A DNA stretch of 64,000 bases, from assembly GCF_024323335.1 (NCBI RefSeq), contig NC_066584.1, positions 427,328,319-427,392,318 of the forward strand. The letters run 5' to 3'. The notes beneath the pieces were generated by a model. It did no database searches. It had not been told where the DNA came from and worked only from the letters and a program-made list of their open reading frames with translations. This document shows, piece by piece, positions 51,648 to 60,500 of the stretch. Source of the DNA: Lathyrus oleraceus (Eukaryota > Streptophyta > Magnoliopsida > Fabales > Fabaceae). Position numbers and translations under genes: made by a program. Every line of letters begins with the position of its first letter. The stretch's first letter is position 1.

Positions 51648-54056
51648 ATGTCTTCACAAAACATGGCATCTTCATCACAATACAAAGTCAAAGCTCACGT
51701 CAATGGTGAGACTTATGAATGTCATATGTCTGGCTTCCTATTTAGAAACACCGAATGCACTCGTTTTTGTCTAAATAGAGGAGCTGACTTCTCTTATCTG
51801 AAGAGGAAGATTGAGTCCAAACTAAGACAACCCGTGTCCCAAATTTTTTATCAACAACCTTTTTTTTCAGAAAACAACTCTGTCAAGTTTTATAAGTCAT
51901 TGATTCAAAATGACATGGAGACACAATACATGCTTCGTAACCATGAGTACTCTGGTTACGAATACATAGTGTTGTACATTGTGTTGGAACAACCTCAACC
52001 AACTCAGAATATTCAATCACAGGTTATTGATCCTGTGATTGATGACGAACAAGATGCTGAGCACCACGTTGAAGACGATGTGGTTGATGATGCTGAAGAC
52101 GTGGTTGATGACTTGGTGAACCGTCATTCTGAAGACGAAGACCAAGCTCAAATACCTATAGCGCAACGCTACTCACCTCCTGCGCACTTCACAACACTTA
52201 ACTTGGGCGAGGATGAGCCCTCATCAGATATGTTCTACAACCCATATATGAGGTCTGATGAGGACTTAAAGAAGGTTGACCAATTTCGGACCAAAGAAGA
52301 GTGTCTGTTAGCAATAAAGAACTGGCACTTGAAAAATTGTGTTGACTACGATGTTATCAAATCAAATCCGGAAAGATACGTTATTGTATGCAAAAATCCG
52401 GAGTGTGGATATAGGTTGATGGCATCGTACAAGAAGAAGCATAATGCGTGGGTGATAGGGTCCATATCTCAAGCTCACATTTGCGTCAACACCAACATGG
52501 CACAGGATCATCGCAAACTTAGCCATGACATGATCTGCCATTCCATATTACCTCTAGTTAAGGCTGACCCGTCACTGAAGGTCAAAACAATTATCTCCCA
52601 TTGTGTGGCTGTTTTCAAATATACACCGTCATACAGAAAGGCTTGGTTAGCGAAAACCAAGGCAATTGAACTGGTGTACGGTAACTGGGAGGAATCATAC
52701 AAACAACTACCACGCTACCTGGCTGCACTACGATTGTATTCACCTGGGACGGTTACTATAATGGAGACCTTGCCTGCACAATCCCCTGACGGAACTCGTC
52801 TAGAAGGTAATGGAATTTTCCATAGACTTTTCTGGGCATTCCGTCCCTGCATCATCGGGTTCACATTCTGCAAACCACTTGTTCAAGTCGATGGAACTTG
52901 GCTGTATGGGAAATACAAAGGATCGTTACTGATGGCGGTCGCACAAGATGGCAATTCAAATATTTTCCCAATAGCCTTTGCATTGGTGGAAGGAGAAACG
53001 GCTGCTGCTTGGAGTTTCTTCCTTAAGAATCTTCGAACGCACGTGACTCCACAAGCTGGCATCTGCGTGATTTCTGACAGGCACGCTTCAATAGACAGTG
53101 CATACAATAATCCAGCAAATGGTTGGCATGACCCCCCGTCTACCCATGTCTACTGCATAAGGCATATTGCTCAAAATTTTATGCGGGAGTTCAAGGATAA
53201 CTTCTTGAAGCAACATTTGATAAACGCGGGGTATGCATTAAACCAACCTGGATTCCAATACTATCGCCGGGAAATAGTGTTGGCAAATTCTGATGCAGGG
53301 AGGTGGATCGATAATATCGACAGAGCGAAGTGGACTAGATCATACGACGATGGGGTGAGGTGGGGCCACATGACAACAAATCTTGTGGAATCAATGAACG
53401 GCGTGTTTAAGGGCATACGTAACCTCCCGGTAACCGCATTGGTGAGTGCGACCTATTTTCGGATGGCAACGTTGTTCGTAACAAGAGGCAGGCGCTGGAA
53501 TGAAGTGTTGCAGACGAGTCAAGTATATAGTGATGCCTGCATGAAGTTTATGAGGCAGGAATCTGCCAAAGCCAGCAGCCATCGGGTTACGGAATTCGAC
53601 CGCCATGGCCACACTTTTAGTGTCAAGGAAACAATTGACCACAACCAAGGGCTGCCCAGACAAGAGTATAGGGTCCTAATACCAGACCGTTGGTGCGACT
53701 GTGGTCAATTTCAGGCCTATCGTATGCCTTGTTCCCATGTCATTGCAGCGTGTTCACACAGCCACTTCGATGCATTATCGCTAGTGTCTCCAATCTACAA
53801 AGTTGCAACATTGCTCAATGTATACGACAATCCCTTTCCGGTGGTAGCATTGGAGGCGTATTGGCCAGAGTATGACGGGGAAATTGTTTGGCACAACGAA
53901 TCGATGCGGCGGAATAAAAGTGGTCGCCCAAATAGCAGGCGCATTAGAACTGAAATGGACGTCGCAGAGAAAATGCAGAGGAAGTGTAGCATATGTAGAC
54001 AACTAGGGCATAATAAGAACAAATGTCCATATCGTGGATCTAGTTCCACAACTTAG
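51648..54056 (+). CDS. MULE (MuDR-family) transposase
   Basis: An intact 802-aa single-exon frame. Residues 1-118 form an N-terminal domain of the kind seen in plant MULEs, followed by a strongly acidic linker (about 125-170). The DNA-binding region (MuDR/WRKY-GCM1 zinc finger) lies at about 205-285 with FRTKEECLLAIKNW and CKNPECGYRLMA. The catalytic core has acidic residues in QVDGTWLYG (near 413) and VISDRHASI (near 474), the MULE-typical CIRHIAQNF (near 502), and a likely glutamate in NLVESMNGVFKG (near 580). A SWIM finger CDCGQFQAYRMPCSH follows at about 683, and a CCHC knuckle CSICRQLGHNKNKC at about 781. The enzyme would cut the element out at its inverted repeats and insert it with 9-bp duplications, which are seen here. 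A second ATG at 51663 (MASSSQYK) is an alternative start. Confidence 0.96.
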   Translation: MSSQNMASSSQYKVKAHVNGETYECHMSGFLFRNTECTRFCLNRGADFSYLKRKIESKLRQPVSQIFYQQPFFSENNSVKFYKSLIQNDMETQYMLRNHEYSGYEYIVLYIVLEQPQPTQNIQSQVIDPVIDDEQDAEHHVEDDVVDDAEDVVDDLVNRHSEDEDQAQIPIAQRYSPPAHFTTLNLGEDEPSSDMFYNPYMRSDEDLKKVDQFRTKEECLLAIKNWHLKNCVDYDVIKSNPERYVIVCKNPECGYRLMASYKKKHNAWVIGSISQAHICVNTNMAQDHRKLSHDMICHSILPLVKADPSLKVKTIISHCVAVFKYTPSYRKAWLAKTKAIELVYGNWEESYKQLPRYLAALRLYSPGTVTIMETLPAQSPDGTRLEGNGIFHRLFWAFRPCIIGFTFCKPLVQVDGTWLYGKYKGSLLMAVAQDGNSNIFPIAFALVEGETAAAWSFFLKNLRTHVTPQAGICVISDRHASIDSAYNNPANGWHDPPSTHVYCIRHIAQNFMREFKDNFLKQHLINAGYALNQPGFQYYRREIVLANSDAGRWIDNIDRAKWTRSYDDGVRWGHMTTNLVESMNGVFKGIRNLPVTALVSATYFRMATLFVTRGRRWNEVLQTSQVYSDACMKFMRQESAKASSHRVTEFDRHGHTFSVKETIDHNQGLPRQEYRVLIPDRWCDCGQFQAYRMPCSHVIAACSHSHFDALSLVSPIYKVATLLNVYDNPFPVVALEAYWPEYDGEIVWHNESMRRNKSGRPNSRRIRTEMDVAEKMQRKCSICRQLGHNKNKCPYRGSSSTT

Positions 54057-54178
54057 TTTTCACTTTCATAAATCTGTGTACCAAAATCATTTTAAATTAA
54101 AGTTTACTTTTTATTCCAAATAGAAGATGACACTTGAACAACAAACACAAACATCTAACATTACAACACCAATTACTA

Positions 54179-54252
54179 AAACAAAAACAAATACTGGAAC
54201 AAAAACAAGTACTAAAACAAGAACAAGTACTAGAACAATAACAAATACAACA
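54179..54252. repeat. 18-bp minisatellite between transposase and the third MULE gene
   Basis: About four units of aaaacaagaacaagtact and variants lie in the 222-bp tail-to-tail gap. Confidence 0.8.
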
Positions 54253-54278
54253 ACAACATGACAAACAACCATTAAAAT

Positions 54279-54632
54279 CTAAGAAATTACAACAGTTAAC
54301 ACTATGTCGTCTGATCCATGCATCATTTGGATGCAATCAATGTCGCTTTCAACTTCAACCCACCAACGTATCGTTTCTCCAGTTTCAAATGAGAACCTTG
54401 TTCTAAGCCTCTGAATCCTTCTGATGACTTCACCAGGTTGGTAATCTCCCTCTAACCAAGACATCAAGGACCTTTTTAGTTGGTCCAACGAACGGATGTT
54501 CCAAAATTTCATCTCCATTGGAGGTTTCAAAGGCGAGAAAATAACATGCCCATCCCTTTTTAAGATTACTGGTTCAGGATCCGGGCGCCTTGATGATGTT
54601 CGCTGCCATGACGACGGTCTTGGGGATGCCAT
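54279..54632 (-). CDS. small MULE-borne gene of unknown function (117 aa)
   Basis: I choose the second ATG (54632, MASPRPSSWQRTSSRR) over the one at 54695. The upstream 21 residues are hydrophobic and unlike the rest, and MASPRP gives a soluble, basic N-terminus. The protein then reads FSPLKPPMEMKFWNIRSLDQ, LKRSLMSWLEGDY, EVIRRIQRLRTRF and TIRWWVEVESDID, a compact alpha/beta-looking composition without zinc ligands or membrane segments. It lies tail-to-tail with the transposase and begins about 0.25 kb inside the right inverted repeat, the relative place of mudrB in maize MuDR. I see no sequence resemblance to MURB and do not recognise the family. That it is intact and inside the element argues for a real gene. 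Confidence 0.65.
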   Translation of the reverse strand: MASPRPSSWQRTSSRRPDPEPVILKRDGHVIFSPLKPPMEMKFWNIRSLDQLKRSLMSWLEGDYQPGEVIRRIQRLRTRFSFETGETIRWWVEVESDIDCIQMMHGSDDIVLTVVIS

Positions 54633-54885
54633 GAACTCAACTTGATACAGAAAGTGATAGGAAACAGTGGTGAAGAAAATGCAAGGAAATAACACTTTAT
54701 TTATAGGAAAAGATTTGGGTTGTACACCAGTCTACCTAACCTTAATTAGTGTCGCACTTGATTACTTAATCTTATAGGGAATTAGGGTTTCAATTAGGTC
54801 ATAACTACCAAACTCTAATTATAACCGATCAATAAACCCTAATTATAATTGATAAATTAACCTTAACATGATTAACCCTAATTCT

Positions 54886-54942
54886 TCCAAAAAATTTTAA
54901 ATAATAATAATTACTTATAAATTAAATTAGTATATATATAAA

Positions 54943-54984
<42 letters not shown>

Positions 54985-55290
54985 CTTGTAAATAATTTTA
55001 TTTATATATATGTGTTAATATAAATTAATATAATTTAGAAAAAATATAAATTCATAAATTAAAAAAAAATAAAAAATAAAAAAAAACATATTTAAAAAAA
55101 AAAAAAAAAAAATTTAAAGGGTAGGCGCCACTCCTAGTGGCGACTTGCCCTACCCTTTAAGGGTAGGCGCCAACTAGGGTGGCGCCTATGTACAAAATTA
55201 GGGCAAAAATTGCCCAATTTTGTAATTTTTTGGAAAAAATGGATATTTTTGAAATTTTTTTAAAAATTCAGGATATTTTAAAAAAAATTC
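54886..55290 (-). repeat. right terminal inverted repeat of the MULE
   Basis: In reverse complement it follows the left repeat: GAATTTTTTTT, TAAAATATCC, the ggcgcc-rich block (55117-55190), the A/T homopolymer runs, the (TA)n tract (54944-54976), and ttataagtaattat near 54913. A few small indels distinguish the two. Confidence 0.88.
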
Positions 55291-55299
55291 ACAGATTGT

Positions 55300-55570
55300 T
55301 GGGGTTGTCAACTTCATCGTTGAAAATAATCTGATTGCGTGTCCATCAATCAAGTAAACCAACATGTGGTAAAACAAATCATATAGGTGGAAGACTTTGA
55401 ACAAGCAGAAATCAACTTAAGAAACCATGCCAATAGATGATCACCACAGTTGTCCTCTACCAAGTCCGAAAGTCCCAACCAAAGCCCAATCTTCTGCCAA
55501 ACAAACTTGATCCACGGACAAGCAATGAACAAGTGGTGGATATCTGCAGCTGCATTGAAACAGAACACAC
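55300..55570 (-). pseudogene. LINE reverse-transcriptase C-terminal zinc domain (zf-RVT) fragment
   Basis: On the minus strand the frame reads CFNAAADIHHLFIACPWIKFVW, then QKIGLWLGLSDLV. This is the zf-RVT signature (Cys...His-His-Leu-Phe...Cys) at the end of plant LINE ORF2. It breaks down after about 70 residues, and the MULE target duplication (55291-55299) lies inside the LINE; the 3' end continues at 47618 on the other side of the transposon. Upstream LINE sequence beyond 55570 is not recognisable. Confidence 0.7.
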
Positions 55571-56390
55571 ACTAAATCATAACAGTTGGAGATGATATTT
55601 TTGATAGAGATTAATCTAAGTCTAATGAACTTATTTAATGAATTTATACCAATGCTGAATACTCATGATTAAGTTTGAACTAATTACTAGTTTAAATTTA
55701 AATCAAGTTAGAAGAGACCCAACGTGTCAAACTCTTAGGTGGAAAGATATAATTAGTTTCAATTTAAATCATTACTAGATTCATAATTGTAAACTAAATT
55801 TTATGTCCATTCATTTAATGCTCAATTGATATCCACATGCAAAGATATGATTTTGTCGTGTATTACATTTCAATTCTTAATTGATGGAATTTCTTGACAA
55901 TAACTGCTCACATAGATCGAGTCGCCTGAAAAAATGGAAGAATTTTTTTTTTTATTCTATACACTTGAAAAATATTTGAAATTGTTGGAGCTACATAGTC
56001 ACGTTCACATTTTAATATCTAATAGCTGATCCATCCCAAACTTCACCTTTAGTTTAATAATTTCATTTTAGTAATACATAATATATTAATCACACGTAAA
56101 CTAAACCGGATACATATTTTTTTTATTTAATTTAATAATACATAATAGATTAAATAAAACATAACCAATTATTCCTTTTCTTTATGTTAGTTTTAATATA
56201 TTATTTTTATGATATCTATACTTATCGATAAAGAAGATAAGTGATTTTGATGAACTATTTCTTTTCGTAATTCACTTTATTTCTAAATTATTCATATATG
56301 TTGGAAATTCGTCAATTTTTCATTAACAATTTCACCATAATTTGATGAATAATTTTTTTTATTGATGACTCATCTTATTCTTCACTCAAG
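55571..56390. other. AT-rich stretch with nothing recognisable
   Basis: No coding similarity, LTR terminus or repeat unit seen. A small palindromic or hairpin element cannot be excluded. Confidence 0.5.
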
Positions 56391-56394
56391 TGAA

Positions 56395-56775
56395 TCAACC
56401 AACTTTTGTTATAAGATTCCGCTACTGCACAATGATAATTGAAGGAAGAAAATTGAATTGGGGAAGAAATAAAATTAAAGTTTTCGAGTAAAGAAGGGTT
56501 TATCTCTGCTCTCAAACTTAGAATTTTTATTCTTTGCAACTGCAAGTTATTACAACTTGTTACAATGATAATGTTTACTCCCAATTTATAGATTTGGATT
56601 TGCTTGCTCTTCAAGCAAAATCCAAAATGCCTAATTCTACTAACACTATAAAATTAAACCTAAATCGAAATTCCTATCGAGGTACACTACTTCGACGTTT
56701 CAACAATTACACAGTTTGACACTTCCTTGCTTCTATCGAGCAACCTGCTTCGACACAAGGAATTACAATTCAACA
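56395..56775 (-). repeat. 3' LTR of the right-hand copia element (far end approximate)
   Basis: On the minus strand it starts TGTTGAATTGTAATTCC (56775) just after the coding end and contains gtcgaagcagg and tcgaagtagtg motifs. A TATA-like ctataaattggg is near 56586. It ends somewhere near 56395 around gttggttgattca. Confidence 0.65.
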
Positions 56776-57585
56776 CACCATTTAATTCATTGTGTCTAAG
56801 CTATCTACATTCATCATAGATATTAACTTCTTGAATACTTTGACTTGCACTCCTTTCGTCATGATGCCTGCAATCTGATTCTCAATTCTTCAGCGTTCCA
56901 AGTTTAGCTTCGCTTTTGCTACTTGCTCTCTAAGATATTGGAACCTCATTTCGATGTGCTTGCTTTGTCCATGTGGTATCAGGTTCTTTGCCAGATTGAT
57001 AGCAGACATGTTGTCGGTCATCAAGGTAATTGCTCCATGATTCTTCCCTATAATCTCATCGACCAAATTCACCATCCATGTTGCTTGACATGCACTGAGA
57101 GAAGCCGTTATGTATTCTGCTTCACACGACGACAGTGTTACTACTGGTTCTTTTCTCGAACTCCAAGCAACTGGTACACCACCTAACATAAACACATAGG
57201 CAAATGTGCATTTTCTATCCTCAGTATCACTACACCAACTTGAGTCGGTGTATCCCACTAACTTGCATTATTTTCCTTCATCAATTACAGGAAAATAAAT
57301 GCCATGGTCGAGAGTTCCTTTCAGATACCTTAGTATCCTCTTCGTCGCTACTAGGTGTGACCATACCTACATTTGAATTTTGCATGAATCTACTCACCAT
57401 ACCTACATTGTATGCTAGATCAGGCCTTGTGTGACAAAGGTATCAAAATGATCTAATGAGTCTTATGTACTGCGTTGAATCAACATCATCTTCACCTGTG
57501 TTTTTTGACAGTTGAAATCAAGGTTCACCTGGAGTCGAAGTTGGGTTACAATCTTGCATCTCAATCTCTTGAGTATTTCGCCCAC
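56776..57585 (-). pseudogene. Ty1/copia RNase H and polyprotein C-terminus
   Basis: Minus strand: after a decayed stretch (57270-57585, with motifs like EILKRL and RPDLAYNVGMVSRFM in shifted frames) the RNase H reads GYTDSSWCSDTEDRKC, SSRKEPVVTLSSCEAEY and NMSAINLAKNLIPHGQSKHIEM. After a TGA near 56890 it continues in phase ENQIAGIMTKGVQVKVFKKL to the normal stop near 56782. It is the C-terminal partner of the RT at 62957-64000 and was separated from it by the solo LTR. Several stops and frameshifts mean it is not functional. Confidence 0.88.
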
Positions 57586-60500
57586 TGTAGCACCTCAAAT
57601 TTGCACCTATCATTGTACATACATTTTCATATTAGGTCATAGCATATCATGGTCCACTGCATAGCATTGCATTGTCCCATTTGCCTCAGGTGCAAGCCAA
57701 TCAAGAAATTAGGTCAAACTGATCAGGAGATCAGTCAACCAAGCAAGCAAGGGTGTTTCTCAAGGAGCCAAGGCCCTAGGGTTTGTCCAACATGTTCACA
57801 TGACTTGGAGGTCCATTTGAAGTGTTTAAGTCAAGGGTTGGATGTTCAGAGGTCATCAGTCAATGCACAATCAGTCAGAAACCCTAGAAAAGTCAAACTT
57901 GGTCAACTGTGGTTGATTTTATGGTTTTGATGTTTGGATTTGGTTTGAAAGAGCTTATTCATGTCCCAATAGGCCTCATATATCATGGCAAACAATATCA
58001 TTGAAGAATTTGAAGCCAGTCAGAAAATTTCCCAAAATAGAAACTGGACCTGTAATTTTAACTGCCAAAAATGGAAACTTCTTGATCCCAAACTTACATC
58101 ATGATACAAGCTTCAAATGAATTTTTGCCCAACATGAAGGTTGAAGATCTTGTTCTCCCATTTCCAAAAAGTCCAAGAACTCTCAATTCCCATGCATGGT
58201 TGTCAAGATATGATCAAATCATTTTCACAAAATCTTGAACTTCAAAAGGCCATATCTCTCAAACCATTTGGCCAATTTTGGTGGGGTTTTTTCCTACAAA
58301 CCACATTTCATCTCCTCTTTCCAAAAATGTAAATTTCATGTACCAAAAATCTATGGATCAAAATGGCACTTTTGGACCTAGCATGCTTAATTTTCAAGTG
58401 AGGTGCATTTTTGAAGTTTTGATTTAAGTGATTTCCAGCCAATTGGCCATTTGGAATTGGTTCATAACATTATTTTTGACTTGCCAAGGGCCCAAACTCG
58501 GCCAAATTACATACCTCCATATCCATTTGGTCAAAATTAGCAATTGTGCAATTGGCTTCATTTAACATAAACTTGGTTAGCACATGATTAGCAAGGCCTA
58601 AACAGATGATATATATGATATTTTCTGTCATTTGAGCAACCCTAGCAGCTGCCAAAACACTCAGAAATCCACTCTCTCTCAAATTTCATCTTGCTTGCAT
58701 TTTTCAAAATCTTCAAAATCCTCCAAAGACCACGACCATACCATTGTTGCTGCATCATCCAAGCATCATCTCAGGCTCTTTGCAACCATATATTCCCAAC
58801 TGGAAGCTCCTTTTCTAGTACTGTTTTCAAAGAGCTCAGCCATGGCAGATTGGATTTCGAGCAAAAGCAAGCATCCATGAGCCAAGTTCCTTTTATCATT
58901 CAACTGTAGGAAGCTTCATGTTCATCTGTTTCAACCATTTGAAGCCAGAAAACCATCGAATCTCATCTGCTCTTCAGAACTGGTAAGAAATCGACCTCTC
59001 AATTTCTCAAATCCATGCCATGCTTAGTGTAGGTCTTAGTATGCTGAGTCTAATGAACTTTGTATCATGTAAAATGGTTAAGTATTTAGCAAGATATTTG
59101 GAAATAAAGATTGATGTTCATATGAAGTTTTGTTCGATTCTCTCTCAATAGCTTGTTTCCATGAAAATTGATGTTGGATTTGTCTTTGCCATGCCTTGCT
59201 GATCATTTGTGTGTATTTAATTTTGGTTTCTGGGAATTTTTGTGAAAAACACGATTTGGGGAAGATGATGTTGTTACTGTTGGATATGAACCCTAATTCC
59301 ATTGATACACTGCCCAGAATTTTGGATGAGAACGTATGCATGTTCACTGTAGAGCCATGCTAGCCAATCACAACATTTTAATCCCTGGCCTGAAACGCGG
59401 TCGTTTGGTTTAATGACCTTCATATTTACATCCGTGCCATTTTCATTTAATTAATCCAATTTATTTCATTTTTATTTCAATAATTATTTCACTTTGTTCA
59501 TCAATTTTGCAAAATTCATAACTTGCTCATTTCAAATCCAAATCCAGTGGGAATTTTTGCATCATGTTCATATGATTGTCTAGTTTTTTATCATCATTTT
59601 TCCAGATTTTTTTGATCAGTGAATTTTAAATGGCCTTAGGGTTTGTAGAATGTGACCAAATATTGTACCTTTTGCCAAAACCATTGTGAAATTGTGATGA
59701 TACATCCATTTGATCTGAAATTTGTTATGCTTAATCTACACTCATTCATGTTTATTTTGATATAAAGTTTGTGAATTTCTCATTTGTGGTTTGAGAGTTG
59801 TGATTTTTTGAAGTAGGGTGTGACAACTTGTGTCACACCATTGATATGCAATTTCATGAATTTTGATGACATTCTTCCTGGCCTCCAATTAATGTGAAAT
59901 TTTGCATAAATCGTCTCTCATATGTCTAGTTTATGTGTGAATTTTCTTGGATTTAAATATGCCATTTCCTATTTGTTTGAGATTTTTCTTCCCTGCCTAG
60001 TCAAATGTTGACTTTGTGTGACACATCTTGCCATTCCATTTGGGAAATTCTCATATCTTATTGGATGATCATGAAATTTCACATGTGCATACTAGACATC
60101 TTAAGCTTTGCATTGGTGTTAATCCCATTCATTTCTCATCTGTTTTCATTTAGTTATGATTTTTTGAAGTTGATACATGTTTGTTTGACTTCTTTGTGCT
60201 TGCTTGAATTGGTTTTGACTTTCTGATGTTAATTGACCATCTTCCCATGATCCAATTGAGCTGAAATTTCATATGCATGTCATGTTATGGATTTTGTTTG
60301 AGCATGAATTATTTGGTGATTTTTGGAATTGATTATGTTTGGTTTTGAGCTAAGTCTTGCTGTTGACTTCATTGAGCATGTTCAAATTTGCTTTGACTTT
60401 ATGATTTTCATTGACTGCATTCCACTTGTCCAAATGTGATGAAATTTTACATGCTTACCATGCTAGGTGTTAGGATTGATCATGATTTATCTGGTGATTT

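Larger units (their letters stand above)
47628..55290. mobile_element. complete Mutator-like transposon carrying transposase, PMD gene and a third small gene
   Basis: The element spans 7663 bp between perfect 9-bp duplications acagattgt (47619-47627 and 55291-55299). Both ends start GAATTTTTTTT followed by TAAAATATCC. The inverted repeats can be followed by eye for about 400-450 bp, interrupted by AT-rich length differences. Inside are a divergent gene pair (PMD gene minus, transposase plus) around a tandem array, and a small minus-strand gene behind the transposase. The transposase frame is intact, so the element may have been recently active; the PMD gene seems to carry a frameshift. Confidence 0.95.
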
